Numbered from the stretch's first letter, positions 7,879 through 16,945 are shown. The stretch: 64,000 nt of DNA from Terracoccus sp. 273MFTsu3.1 (GCF_000383675.1 NZ_KB911824.1:1-64000), one strand, 5' to 3'. Translations and numbers: made by a program. The notes: generated by a model from the sequence alone, not told the origin.

Positions 7879-9794
7879 GGCTCGACGAGCGCCCGCTCGT
7901 CGGCGACGCTCGTGCCCGGGCCGTGCACGGCCGGTCCTCCGGGGGCGACCTCGTCGTGGTCGGCGGTGCCCCGGCCTCGGACCTGCTCGAGTCGCTCGAG
8001 CCCTTTGGCCTCGCCCGTCCCTCCGCGCCCGTCGAGGCACACACCACCTCGTCGGACCTGCTGGCCGCGGCAGATGCGGCCGCGCGGGCAGGCGACGTCC
8101 CGCTCGTCGTCGTCAGCCACGACGTGCGGATCAGCCCGGTCGCGCTCCTCGACCTGCTCGACGGACCCCGCGACGTGACGTCGACCGCGGTCGTCGACGG
8201 CCCGGTGACCGACCTGCGCGGCGACGCCCCCGACCTGACGCCGGGCGGCTTCGCCCCCGTGCGGGTCGACCCCGGGCCCCGCCGCGTCACCTCCGTCGGA
8301 ACGGTGCGCCACGTCGTGAGCGGACCGACGACGTATGCCGCCGGCATCCTCCGCGTCGCCGCCGCCGATCGCGCCCACGTGGGCGAGGTCCTTCGGGCGG
8401 CAGCGACGAGCGAGTCGGCGGGGGAGCCCGGCATGCAGGCCTTCGACCTGGCCCTGCTCTCCGTCGTCCGCGACGCCGTGGTCCCGGTCACGGCAACGCC
8501 CCTGGCTCACGTCACCGTCGAGCGCGGCCACGAGCAGCGGCCCGGCGTCGTCGGCTCGGCCTGGCAGCAGCGCCTGCGGGCCGCCTCGCGCGGCAACGAC
8601 GGCGTCTTCTCGACGCACGCGATCCGCCCGCTCTCACGGCGCCTCACGGCATACGGCCTCGGGCGCGGCTGGACGCCCAACGTCGTCACGATAGTCAGCC
8701 TCCTGCTCGGTCTGGCGGCGTGCGCCCTCGCCGCCGTGGACACGCGCTGGACGTGGGTGCTCGCCGCCGTCCTGCTCCAGGCCTCGCTCGTCGTCGACTG
8801 CGTGGACGGTGAGCTCGCCCGGTTCACGCGTCGCTACAGCCCGCTCGGCGGGTGGCTCGACGCCGTCAGCGACCGCATCAAGGAGTTCACGCTCGTGGCG
8901 GCGGTCGCGTGGGTGGCAGCGCGCCGGGGCGACGACCTGTGGTGGCTCGCGATCGTCGTGCTGGCCCTCCTCGCCATCCGTCACGCCGAGGACTTCGCCT
9001 ACGCGACGCGCCACCGTGCCCTCTCGGCCCGACCCGTCGTGCCACGCGCTCTCGACGTGCCCGGCGACGGGGGAGCGCAGGGCGCCCGCACCGACGTGCC
9101 GGCGGCCCCGACGGGCCGTGCTCGTCTCGTCCGCGACGTCAAGCAGGTGCTGCACCTGCCCATCGCCGAGCGCTACCTCGTCATGTCGATCGGGCTCCTC
9201 CTCTACAGCCCGGCCCTCCTGCTGTGGGCGCTCGGGGTCGCGTCGGCCATCGCGTTCGCGTGGACCCAGGTCGGGCGCCTCGGCAAGGCCCTGACCGGGC
9301 GGGACCACTTCCGCGCCGACCGGCCCGACCCCACGCTGCCGCACCTCGTCGACCTCGCCGTCGTGCCGCGGCCGACCGGTCGAGGACGGCTCGCCTGGCA
9401 GCTGCCCGGCCTGCTCATCGCCGTCGAGGCGGCGGCACTGCTCCTCGCCGCGGGCGCTGACCCGGTGGCCCGCGCCGCCGCGTACGCGTGGCTGGCGGCC
9501 GTGTGCTGGCACGTCTACGACAACGTCTATCGGCTGCGCGAGACCGGCCGCGGCACGCCGCACGCCCTCGTCCGCGCCACGCTCGGGGTCGAGGGCCGCG
9601 TCGTCGTCCTCGCGATCATCGGCGGCCTCACCGACCGGCCCGCCGTGCCGCTGCTCGTCGGCGCGGTCCTGCTCATCGTGGCGTATGCCGCCGAGTCCGC
9701 CCGCGCGTGGCGCGCGGTCATCGGGTCGGCCCCCTCCGGTGGGGCCACCGATGCGGCAGCGGACGGTTCGACACGGCAGGATGGCTCCTCGTGA
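7875..9794 (+). CDS. CDP-alcohol phosphatidyltransferase with N-terminal nucleotidyltransferase-like domain
   Basis: A 639-residue membrane protein. The full CDP-alcohol phosphotransferase motif is present: Asp308, Asp311-Gly312, Ala315-Arg316, Gly325, Asp329 and Asp333, inside a run of membrane helices. The N-terminal 230 or so residues are soluble and look like a worn-down nucleotidyltransferase fold (GGDLVVVGG, then PLVVVSHDVRI). The architecture recalls IPCT-DIPPS proteins, which fuse a cytidylyltransferase to this domain. It should couple a CDP-alcohol to a second alcohol or phosphate, releasing CMP. The GTG start overlaps the TagH-like stop by 4 bp. Substrates are unknown; phosphoglycerol, phosphoinositol or another polyol are possible. 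Confidence 0.85.
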   Translation: MRLDERPLVGDARARAVHGRSSGGDLVVVGGAPASDLLESLEPFGLARPSAPVEAHTTSSDLLAAADAAARAGDVPLVVVSHDVRISPVALLDLLDGPRDVTSTAVVDGPVTDLRGDAPDLTPGGFAPVRVDPGPRRVTSVGTVRHVVSGPTTYAAGILRVAAADRAHVGEVLRAAATSESAGEPGMQAFDLALLSVVRDAVVPVTATPLAHVTVERGHEQRPGVVGSAWQQRLRAASRGNDGVFSTHAIRPLSRRLTAYGLGRGWTPNVVTIVSLLLGLAACALAAVDTRWTWVLAAVLLQASLVVDCVDGELARFTRRYSPLGGWLDAVSDRIKEFTLVAAVAWVAARRGDDLWWLAIVVLALLAIRHAEDFAYATRHRALSARPVVPRALDVPGDGGAQGARTDVPAAPTGRARLVRDVKQVLHLPIAERYLVMSIGLLLYSPALLLWALGVASAIAFAWTQVGRLGKALTGRDHFRADRPDPTLPHLVDLAVVPRPTGRGRLAWQLPGLLIAVEAAALLLAAGADPVARAAAYAWLAAVCWHVYDNVYRLRETGRGTPHALVRATLGVEGRVVVLAIIGGLTDRPAVPLLVGAVLLIVAYAAESARAWRAVIGSAPSGGATDAAADGSTRQDGSS

Positions 9795-10597
9795 CGCACG
9801 ACCCGACGAACGACCGCCCGACCATCGCCGAGCTCAAGGCCGTCGCCCAGCCGCCCGAGCACATCGCCCGCTACAACGCGGAGCACTGGGCCGGCGCGCT
9901 CTACATCCGTCACCTCTCGATCTACGCGACGCGCGCCCTTTTGCCGACGCACATCTCGCCCAACGGCGTCACCTGGCTGATGATCCTCACCGGCCTCGTC
10001 GGTGCGCTCGCCATCCCGTTCGGCGGACTGGTCGGACCGATCGTCGCGGTCGTCGCCATGCAGCTGCAGATCCTGCTCGACTGCTCCGACGGTGAGGTCG
10101 CCCGGTGGCGCCAGCGGTTCTCGCCCGCCGGCATCTACCTCGACCGCATCGGGCACTACGTCACCGAGGGGGCGATCCCCGTCGCCATCGGGCTCCGCGC
10201 CGACGGGTGGAGCCTGTCGGCGCCCGGCGACGTCGGGGGCTGGACCGCGCTCGGCATGCTCGTGGCGCTCGGTGTCCTGCTCAACAAGGCCTTCACCGAT
10301 CTCGTCCACGTGGCCCGCGCCAAGACCGGACGTCCGCCGCTCGAGGACGTCGAGGGCACGGCCCGGCCCAAGGCGTCGGGCATGGCGCGGCTCCGACGCG
10401 CCTTCGACTACGTCCCGATCTTCCGGGCCTTCGTCGCCGTCGAGGCCTCGATCCTCGCGCTCGTCGCGGCGGTCGTCGACGCCGTGCGCGGTGACCTGCT
10501 CGGCACGCAGGTCCTCGTCGTCGCGATGGTGCCGCTCATCGTGGTCACCGCCGGGGGTCACCTGCTGGGCGTGCTGTCCAGCTCGAGGCTCGACTGA
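9791..10597 (+). CDS. CDP-alcohol phosphatidyltransferase family protein, Asp4-to-His variant
   Basis: A 268-residue membrane protein of the same superfamily as its upstream neighbour but without the extra N-terminal domain. The motif reads Asp97, Asp100-Gly101, Ala104-Arg105, Gly114, Asp118, and then His122 where the fourth aspartate is expected. That aspartate is the proposed catalytic base in the structurally studied family members, so His122 is either a substitute base or a sign of changed chemistry. The GTG start overlaps the previous stop (GTGA), and the stop overlaps the next ATG by one base. A role in polymer assembly is inferred from context. Confidence 0.83.
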   Translation: MTHDPTNDRPTIAELKAVAQPPEHIARYNAEHWAGALYIRHLSIYATRALLPTHISPNGVTWLMILTGLVGALAIPFGGLVGPIVAVVAMQLQILLDCSDGEVARWRQRFSPAGIYLDRIGHYVTEGAIPVAIGLRADGWSLSAPGDVGGWTALGMLVALGVLLNKAFTDLVHVARAKTGRPPLEDVEGTARPKASGMARLRRAFDYVPIFRAFVAVEASILALVAAVVDAVRGDLLGTQVLVVAMVPLIVVTAGGHLLGVLSSSRLD

Positions 10598-11571
10598 TGG
10601 CGGATGCGGTCGCGCCGCTGCCGGTGCTCCAGTGGGCCCAGGAGCACGGCGAGGTCGGCGGTGTGCGCACGAGCCATGCCCAGCTGACGTCCGTCCTCCG
10701 GGGCGAGGGCGTCCCCGTCTCCTACGTCGACACCGGATCGGCGCGGCGGGCCGCCGCGATGCTGCCGCGGCTGGCTCACCGGTCGCTCCACCTGCTGCAC
10801 CTGACCCGCCTGTGGCGGGCCATGCTCCTCGCACCGGCCTTCGCACTGCTGCCGGGGCGCACCGTGCTCGTGCTCCACTCCGGCTCGACCGGGGGGCAGG
10901 TCGCGCGGATGACGGCGTGGCGGCGCCGGGCGCTGGTGCTCGCGCTCTACGCGTACGACGAGATCTGGGCGGTCAACGACGAGATCGGGGCCATCCTCCC
11001 CGCCGCGCTGCGCGCGCGGATCACCGTCGTGACGCCCTTCGACTCGTCCGCGGCGCCGGTGCCGAGCCCGTACGAGCGGGAACCCCACGCACTCGCCCTC
11101 GCGACGAACGCCGGACTGGCGCACTACAACGCCCAGCTCGGCATCGACACGGTCCGTCGCGTGCGTCAGCGCTGGAGCGACGCGACGCTCACCGTCCTCG
11201 CCTACGGCCACGACTCCCCGGAGGTCGAGGCTCTGCGCCGTCTCGCCGACGTGGAGCCGTGGCTGACCGTGGCCTTCGACTCCAGCGCCGACGAGGTGTC
11301 GGCCGTCCTGTCGCGCGTCGGCACGTTCCTGCGCCCCACGAGCTGGGACGGGGACTCCGTCATCGTCCGGGAGGCGCAGGCGGCCGGCGCCACCGTCGTC
11401 GCGACTGACACGGCGCCACGGCCGGCCGGCGTCGTGCTCGCCCCTCTCGACGCCGACGCGCTCGCCGCAGCCGTCGTCGACGGAGGACCCGTCAGTGACG
11501 GCAGTGGCCTCGCCCAGACGACCCTGGCCGACGCGGTGCGATCCGCCGAGTCCGCGGCGACTCGTCGCTGA
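10597..11571 (+). CDS. Glycosyltransferase, GT-B/GT4-like
   Basis: A 324-residue protein. The N-terminus (VLQWAQEHGEVGGVRTSHAQ), the central HSGSTGG segment and the C-terminal LRPTSWDGDSVIVREAQAAG are consistent with the donor-site glutamate and loop of GT4-type glycosyltransferases. The fold assignment is moderate, as the N-terminal Rossmann part is divergent. ATG at 10597 overlaps the preceding stop by one base, so it belongs to the same transcript as the CDP-alcohol transferases. It probably decorates the envelope polymer or builds its linkage unit. The sugar donor is unknown. Confidence 0.72.
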   Translation: MADAVAPLPVLQWAQEHGEVGGVRTSHAQLTSVLRGEGVPVSYVDTGSARRAAAMLPRLAHRSLHLLHLTRLWRAMLLAPAFALLPGRTVLVLHSGSTGGQVARMTAWRRRALVLALYAYDEIWAVNDEIGAILPAALRARITVVTPFDSSAAPVPSPYEREPHALALATNAGLAHYNAQLGIDTVRRVRQRWSDATLTVLAYGHDSPEVEALRRLADVEPWLTVAFDSSADEVSAVLSRVGTFLRPTSWDGDSVIVREAQAAGATVVATDTAPRPAGVVLAPLDADALAAAVVDGGPVSDGSGLAQTTLADAVRSAESAATRR

Positions 11572-11584
11572 ACACGCGGACCGG

Positions 11585-11590
11585 TACCCT
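11585..11590 (+). promoter_or_regulatory. Candidate -10 for tagD
   Basis: TACCCT lies in the 70-bp gap before tagD and would give a leader of about 45 nt carrying the AGGAGA ribosome site. It may let tagD be expressed apart from the upstream operon. Confidence 0.4.
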
Positions 11591-11641
11591 CGCTGACGAC
11601 GCGGTGGGTCTCCCGCCCCGTCCACCTGCCCTAGGAGAAGA

Positions 11642-12043
11642 GTGACCCACCGGACCGTCATCACCTTCGGGACCTTCGACGTCTTCCACGTCGGGCACGT
11701 CAGAGTGCTCCAGCGAGCCGCCGAGCTCGGCGACCGCCTTGTCGTCGGCGTCTCCGCGGACGCGCTCAACATCGCGAAGAAGGGTCGCCCGCCGGTCTTC
11801 AACCAGGACGAGCGCCTCGAGATCATCTCGGCGCTCAAGGTCGTCGACGAGGTCTTCGTCGAGGAGTCCCTCGAGCTCAAGCGCGACTACATCGTCGAGC
11901 ACGGTGCCGACGTCCTCGTCATGGGCGACGACTGGGCCGGCAAGTTCGACTGGGTCGGCGACGTCTGCGAGGTCGTCTACCTGCCGCGCACGCCGTCGGT
12001 GTCGACGACCGGCCTCATCGAGCACATCGCCAGCCTCGGCTGA
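11642..12043 (+). CDS. tagD: Glycerol-3-phosphate cytidylyltransferase
   Basis: A 133-residue nucleotidyltransferase of the usual TagD length. It makes CDP-glycerol from CTP and sn-glycerol 3-phosphate. The N-terminal TFGTFDVFHVGHV supplies the HxGH motif (His16, His19), and the C-terminal RTPSVSTT corresponds to the RTxGISTT signature. KKGRPPVFN lies in the usual position. The GTG at 11642 follows AGGAGA. It is the last gene of the teichoic-like cluster and supplies the likely donor for the CDP-glycerol transferase at 4941. Some homologues accept other polyol phosphates, so CDP-glycerol is the best but not the only assignment. Confidence 0.93.
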   Translation: MTHRTVITFGTFDVFHVGHVRVLQRAAELGDRLVVGVSADALNIAKKGRPPVFNQDERLEIISALKVVDEVFVEESLELKRDYIVEHGADVLVMGDDWAGKFDWVGDVCEVVYLPRTPSVSTTGLIEHIASLG

Positions 12044-12065
12044 GGCGCGCGCCACCGGCACGGAA

Positions 12066-12100
12066 GGGGCCCGGGACCGACGCACCCGGTCCCGGGCCCC
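12066..12100. terminator. Bidirectional hairpin terminator between tagD and the amidase gene
   Basis: A perfect 14-bp GC-rich stem (12066-12079 with 12087-12100) with a 7-nt loop lies between two convergent genes. There is no U-tract, as is usual in actinobacteria. Confidence 0.8.
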
Positions 12101-12114
12101 CGCCGACGGCAGCC

Positions 12115-15100
12115 TTACTGCCCCCAGGCTGCCGTCGACGCGTAGGTCCCCGCCGACAGCGGCGCCGTGAGGCGAGCTGCTCCCTGGACGCGGTAGACGA
12201 GCAGCTTCCCGTCGCTCGCGCGCCGGGCCAGGATGTCGTCCCGGCCGTCACCGGTGATGTCACCGGTCCCGCGGACCGCGCTCATGCCGTTCCAGCCGGA
12301 CGCGCCGATGACGACGGCGGGGCGGAAGCCTCCGGTGCCGTTGCCCGGGTAGAGCACGAGCGCGCCGTCCTGGGCACGCACCGTGACGAGGTCGCGGCGC
12401 CCGTCACCGTCGTACTCGCCGGAGGTCACCTGGCTCAGACCGTTCCAGCCGCTGCCGATCGTCGTGCTCGACACGATGCGTCCCGTGCCGTCGCCGCGGT
12501 GCAGCACGAGCCGCCCGTCGGTCATCCGGGTGGCGATGTCGGTCTTGGCGTCGCCGTCCCAGTCGCCGACGGGGACGACGAGGTTGACCGACCCCCAGCC
12601 CGTCGCGAGCTGGTAGCGGCCGGCGTTGAGGCCGCTCTTGCCGAGCCCGGGGTAGTACCACGCGGTGCCGGCCCCGTCGATGGCGACGACGTCACCGAGG
12701 CTGTCCTGGCTCCACGGGCCGACGGCGGCCGCGGCCCGCATGCCGCTGAAGCCGCCCGACAGGATCTGCTTCGTCGTGAACCCCATCGACCCGGTGTAGC
12801 TGACGGTCTTGAGGGTCGAGCCCGAGGGCAGGATGACGTCGGGCAGGGTCTCGCCCGTCACGTCGCGGGGGGAGATCGGGACGGACCGGGCCGGGGCCGA
12901 CGTCACGGTCCACCACGTGCTGCGCAGGCCGAGCCGCGTGCGGAACGTGTCGCCACTCACGGTGCTCGTGCCCGCGGAACCGGTGACGGTCACCGAGGCG
13001 ACGCGGCCGCCCCACGTCCCCGTGCCACCGCCGCCCGTGCGGGAGACGACGGCGACGCTGCGCAGGGTGCCGACCGTCGGGAACGCCTTCTCGACCGAGG
13101 TGGCGGCCAGCGAGGCGGACCACGTGCTCGGGTTGGACGACGAGGCGACGACTCCGTCGTAGGGGTCGGTCCTGGCCGGCAGGTAGGCCGTGCCGCCACT
13201 GACCGTGCGCCCACCGTTCGACGCGGAGTACTGGGTGAATGCGGCCTTGCCGCCGTACGTGAGGACGGTCCCCGCCGTGGCGGTCGTGGCGTTCGTCGAG
13301 CGCGTGTCCTCGTAGCGGCGCACGAGGGTGCCTGCCGAGCTGTAGTCGGCGATGCCGTTGTACGCCTGGCACGACACGTCGCAGATGTCGTAGACGCGAG
13401 AGCCGGCCGCGGCACGCGAGTGGGCGGCATACGTGCGCGCGGCCACCGCCTGCGCCGACAAGGCTGCTGCGGGCCAGCTCGGCGACATCTCGACGGGCAC
13501 CACGGCGCGCGTGTAGCGCTCGGAGCCGACGAGGTTGACGGCATACGCCTTGCCCGAGACGGGCACGACGCGGACCGACCCGGCGTACTCACGCTGGGTG
13601 CCGCTCGGCAGCAGCACCCGGACCGCCGACGTCGAGGGACGGCTCACCGTGAGCGGCAGCGTCGAGCCCCGCCACGTCGTCACGGTGGACCAGCCCGCGC
13701 CCGAGTTCGCCTGCAGCGTCAGCGCCGAGCCCTCCGGGACGATGCGCCATCGGTAGGCGCTCGAGAGGGTGGACTGCCGCCTGCCGTCCGAGACGACCAT
13801 GCCGCTGACCTTCGAGAACTGGGTGCCCGATGTCCCGACGGCCGAGAGCCACACGCGCAGCGTGGGGTCGCCCTGGGCGGTGCGCGTCGTGCCGGGGTAG
13901 TAGAAGCCGACGATCTGCGGCCACGTCAGGGCCTTCGTGGCCGCGCCGTAGGCACCCCACTGGGAGAGGCCGACGCCGTGGCCGAAGCCGCGACCGGAGA
14001 GGGCGAACGTCGACGAGGCCGGGCGCGCGTACGTCTCGAGCGCGGGCACGGCCGGCTGGGGGTCCCACTGGCCGTCACGCCAGATGGCGCCGGCGTTGCT
14101 GCGGATCGTCGGCAGCTGCTTGGTGTATGCCGTGTCGCCCGGGCACCCGGTCAGGCTGAGGTCGCGGTGCCCGATGGTCCGCGGCAGGGTCACCTTCTGG
14201 CCCGGGTCGAACTTCGAGTTGCCGCTCGAGGTCAGCGTCACCGACGACGTCGGGTCGAAGAGGGACCGGTCGGCCTCCCAGGCGACGAGCTTGGTCACGG
14301 TGCTCTGGGTCGCGGCCGGGAAGGGGAACGACGTGAAGTCGCCGATGACCGAGATGCCCGTCGTCTCGGCGTTGAAGCCGCCGGCCTGGGCGCCCTGGAC
14401 GAAGCCGCTTGGGCTGCCCTTGCGGCCCTCGTAGGCACGGCCGAAGCGGTCGACGAGGATCTGGTAGCCGATGTCGCACCAGCCCTGGCTCTGCGTGTGG
14501 TACGCGTAGATCGAGCGGATGATGGCGGGCGCCTGGTCGGCGGTGTAGGTGTTCGAGTTGACCGTGTGGTGCACGACGACGGCCTTGAAGCCGGGGAGAC
14601 GCTCGGCGTCGCACGTGCGCAGGCTCTCGTCCGCGCCCCACTGCGCACGCGAGATGATCGTCGGGCGGGTCACGGCCGCGACGGCCGAACCGGCCGGGGC
14701 GGACAGAGCGGCGTCGGCGCTCGACCGGCCGCCGTCGACGAGGCTCGCCCGCAGGCCACGCGGGACGGTGCCGTCGGGGGTGGTGACCCGGATGTCGATG
14801 CCGTCCGAGCCCGCCGCGGCGACGGCCTCGGTGCCCGGGCGCGCGTGACGGGCGTCAGCGGATCCCGGGTCGGGTCCGTCGCCGTCGAGGCCCAGATCGG
14901 TCCAGCCCGACCACCCGCCCTCCCCGTGGGTGCGCACCTCGACGTGGGTGCCGGCGGGTGGCGTCGTGTCGAAGGTGACGCCGGCGAGGTCGAAGTCGAC
15001 GCCCTGGACCTGCTTCGTGGCCACGACGGGGTCGCCCGCGCCGTGTCGGTCACCGGCAGCGGCGGCGGTCCCGGAGGACGTCGCGGACCGTTTCGCGGTG

Positions 15101-15249
15101 CCCGTGCCGACGCCGGCGACGGCCGGGACGGCGACGTCGTGGACGACCGGTGAGACGGGGCGCGGCGTGGCACCGGACGTCACGGTGGGGACCACCATGA
15201 AGGTGGCGGTCAGCGCGACGACGGCGAGCGAGGTGGGGATGGGGCGCAC
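12115..15249 (-). CDS. Secreted peptidoglycan hydrolase: PGRP/amidase + SpoIID + FG-GAP repeats
   Basis: About 1044 residues with an N-terminal signal peptide (TSLAVVALTATFMVV). Residues about 190-390 are a PGRP/amidase_2 domain; likely zinc ligands are the His of VVVHHTVN, the His of TIGHRDLS and the Cys of GCPGD. Residues about 405-755 are SpoIID/LytB-like: GRGFGHGVGLSQWGAYG comes first, then VVPVEMSPSW with the catalytic glutamate and AQAVAARTYA. Residues from about 815 are FG-GAP/VCBS repeats (GDWDGDAKTDI and similar). The amidase would strip stem peptides and the SpoIID part would cleave the denuded glycan. GTG at 15249 is preferred to GTG 15258 because AGGAG lies 8 nt before it. An LCP protein and a second secreted hydrolase are encoded nearby. 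Confidence 0.88.
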   Translation of the reverse strand: MRPIPTSLAVVALTATFMVVPTVTSGATPRPVSPVVHDVAVPAVAGVGTGTAKRSATSSGTAAAAGDRHGAGDPVVATKQVQGVDFDLAGVTFDTTPPAGTHVEVRTHGEGGWSGWTDLGLDGDGPDPGSADARHARPGTEAVAAAGSDGIDIRVTTPDGTVPRGLRASLVDGGRSSADAALSAPAGSAVAAVTRPTIISRAQWGADESLRTCDAERLPGFKAVVVHHTVNSNTYTADQAPAIIRSIYAYHTQSQGWCDIGYQILVDRFGRAYEGRKGSPSGFVQGAQAGGFNAETTGISVIGDFTSFPFPAATQSTVTKLVAWEADRSLFDPTSSVTLTSSGNSKFDPGQKVTLPRTIGHRDLSLTGCPGDTAYTKQLPTIRSNAGAIWRDGQWDPQPAVPALETYARPASSTFALSGRGFGHGVGLSQWGAYGAATKALTWPQIVGFYYPGTTRTAQGDPTLRVWLSAVGTSGTQFSKVSGMVVSDGRRQSTLSSAYRWRIVPEGSALTLQANSGAGWSTVTTWRGSTLPLTVSRPSTSAVRVLLPSGTQREYAGSVRVVPVSGKAYAVNLVGSERYTRAVVPVEMSPSWPAAALSAQAVAARTYAAHSRAAAGSRVYDICDVSCQAYNGIADYSSAGTLVRRYEDTRSTNATTATAGTVLTYGGKAAFTQYSASNGGRTVSGGTAYLPARTDPYDGVVASSSNPSTWSASLAATSVEKAFPTVGTLRSVAVVSRTGGGGTGTWGGRVASVTVTGSAGTSTVSGDTFRTRLGLRSTWWTVTSAPARSVPISPRDVTGETLPDVILPSGSTLKTVSYTGSMGFTTKQILSGGFSGMRAAAAVGPWSQDSLGDVVAIDGAGTAWYYPGLGKSGLNAGRYQLATGWGSVNLVVPVGDWDGDAKTDIATRMTDGRLVLHRGDGTGRIVSSTTIGSGWNGLSQVTSGEYDGDGRRDLVTVRAQDGALVLYPGNGTGGFRPAVVIGASGWNGMSAVRGTGDITGDGRDDILARRASDGKLLVYRVQGAARLTAPLSAGTYASTAAWGQ

Positions 15250-15423
15250 GGGAGTCACTCCTGGGTCGGAAGACGCAATAGTCCCAAATGTCCCATTTAT
15301 TGCAGCGAACGCAAGGCCTGGGTGGCCAATTCGTGACCGTGCCAGCCGAATTCACAGGAAAAGCGCATCGCGGGCCCGGTGAATGACAGCGGACGGTAAA
15401 TTCCGGCTGCTCACCGCTGAATG

Positions 15424-15462
15424 GGAAAGGCGCGGTCACGACATTCGTGACCGCGCCTTTCC
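15424..15462 (-). terminator. Hairpin terminator of the CoA-transferase operon
   Basis: A perfect 17-bp stem (15424-15440 with 15446-15462) and a 5-nt loop lie just beyond the 3' end of the CoA-transferase B gene, on the downstream side of its transcription. The rest of the gap (15250-15423) is AT-richer and should hold the promoter of the amidase gene; TGGGAC/TTGGGAC direct repeats are seen there on the minus strand. Confidence 0.85.
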
Positions 15463-15482
15463 GGTGATCCGGAGGAGGGAGC

Positions 15483-16139
15483 TCAGCCGTGCGACGGCGC
15501 CGGCTGGAGGTCGACCGTGAGCTCGGGCTCGGTCTTCTCGCGCACCTCGGCCTCGGTGACCCCGGGCGCGAGCTCACGCAGCACGAGCCCGTTCTCCGTG
15601 ACGTCGAGGACGCAGAGGTCGGTGATGATGCGCTGGACGACGCCGCGCCCCGTGTAGGGCAGCGAGCACTCCTTGACGATCTTGTAGGACCCGTCCTTGG
15701 CGTTGTGCTCCATGAGCACGATGACCTTCTTGGCACCGTGCACGAGGTCCATCGCGCCGCCCATGCCCTTGACCATCTTGCCGGGGATCATCCAGTTGGC
15801 GATGTCGCCGCCCTGCGAGACCTGCATGGCGCCGAGGATGGCGGCGTCGACCTTGCCGCCGCGGATCATCCCGAAGCTCGTCGCCGAGTCGAAGAAGGCC
15901 GCGCCCTTGCGCAGGGTCACGGTCTCCTTGCCGGCGTTGATGAGGTCGGGGTCCTCCTCGCCGTCGATCGGGTAGGCGCCGACGCCGAGGATGCCGTTCT
16001 CGGACTGGAGCACGATCTCGACGTCGTCGGGGACGTAGTTGGGCACGAGGGTCGGCAGGCCGATGCCGAGGTTGACGTAGGCACCGTCGGCCAGCTCTGC
16101 GGCGGCGCGGGCCGCCATCTGCTCACGGGTCAGAGCCAT
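15483..16139 (-). CDS. scoB: 3-oxoacid CoA-transferase, subunit B
   Basis: A 218-residue family I CoA-transferase B subunit. The N-terminus [19 protein letters not shown] and the motif [10 protein letters not shown] with the catalytic glutamate (forms the glutamyl-CoA thioester) are clear. With subunit A it moves CoA between succinyl-CoA and a 3-oxoacid such as acetoacetate; 3-oxoadipate is an alternative substrate, so the symbol is a best guess. The ATG lies 1 nt after the subunit A stop, so the subunits are co-translated. Length is normal. Confidence 0.92.
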   Translation of the reverse strand: MALTREQMAARAAAELADGAYVNLGIGLPTLVPNYVPDDVEIVLQSENGILGVGAYPIDGEEDPDLINAGKETVTLRKGAAFFDSATSFGMIRGGKVDAAILGAMQVSQGGDIANWMIPGKMVKGMGGAMDLVHGAKKVIVLMEHNAKDGSYKIVKECSLPYTGRGVVQRIITDLCVLDVTENGLVLRELAPGVTEAEVREKTEPELTVDLQPAPSHG

Positions 16140-16140
16140 C

Positions 16141-16932
16141 TCAGGCCTCCTGCTCGGTGGTCGTGCGCGGGCGGACGGTGCGGCGCTCGATGCGCTTCTC
16201 GGAGGCCTGCTCGGCCGTGAGGGGGAGGACGCGCTGCACGAAGATGCCGGGAAGGTGGATCTCGTCGGGATCGAGCTGACCGGGCTCGACGAGCTCCTCG
16301 ACCTCGGCGACCGTGACGCGGCCGGCCATGGCACACAGCGGGTTGAAGTTGCGGGCGGACTGGTTGAAGACGAGGTTGCCGTGTCGGTCGCCCTTGGCGG
16401 CCCGCACGAGCCCGAAGTCGGTCGTGATGGCCTGCTCGAGGACGAAGGTCTTCGTCTCACCCATCCACTCGAAGTCCTGGGTCTGCTTCGGCGGGGACGC
16501 CACGGCGACGTTGCCGGAGTCGTCGTAGCGCCAGGGCAGTCCGCCGTCGGCGATCTGGGTGCCGACGCCCGTCATCGTGAAGAACGCGCCGATGCCGGAA
16601 CCGCCGGCGCGCAGGCGCTCGGCGAGGGTGCCCTGGGGCGTCAGCTCGACCTCGAGCTCGCCGGAGAGGTACTGCCGCTCGAACTCCTTGTTCTCGCCGA
16701 CGTAGGAGCTGACCATGCGGCGGATCCTCTTGTCGCGCAGCAGGATGCCGAGGCCCCAGTCGTCGACGCCACAGTTGTTCGAGACGGCCTCGAGGTCGGT
16801 GAGGCCGGCGTCGTGGATCGCCGCGATGAGGACGGAGGGGATGCCGCAGAGGCCGAAGCCGCCGACCGAGAGCGACATTCCGTCGCTGATCCCGGCGATG
16901 GCCTCCTGGGGGGTGGAGACGACTTTGTCCAT
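16141..16932 (-). CDS. scoA: 3-oxoacid CoA-transferase, subunit A
   Basis: A 263-residue family I CoA-transferase A subunit. [15 protein letters not shown] (glycine-rich CoA loop) and [15 protein letters not shown] are family-typical. It completes the heteromeric enzyme with the adjacent B subunit. The chosen ATG at 16932 has no Shine-Dalgarno sequence but a -10 TAGAGT 7 nt upstream, indicating a leaderless mRNA. Longer upstream frames lack support. ScoA is preferred over PcaI because no aromatic-degradation genes are near; this is inference. Confidence 0.92.
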   Translation of the reverse strand: MDKVVSTPQEAIAGISDGMSLSVGGFGLCGIPSVLIAAIHDAGLTDLEAVSNNCGVDDWGLGILLRDKRIRRMVSSYVGENKEFERQYLSGELEVELTPQGTLAERLRAGGSGIGAFFTMTGVGTQIADGGLPWRYDDSGNVAVASPPKQTQDFEWMGETKTFVLEQAITTDFGLVRAAKGDRHGNLVFNQSARNFNPLCAMAGRVTVAEVEELVEPGQLDPDEIHLPGIFVQRVLPLTAEQASEKRIERRTVRPRTTTEQEA

Positions 16933-16939
16933 GGGTCGG

Positions 16940-16945
16940 ACTCTA
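16940..16945 (-). promoter_or_regulatory. Leaderless promoter of scoAB
   Basis: The minus-strand hexamer TAGAGT ends 7 nt before the scoA ATG. This spacing places the transcript start at the start codon. Confidence 0.55.
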
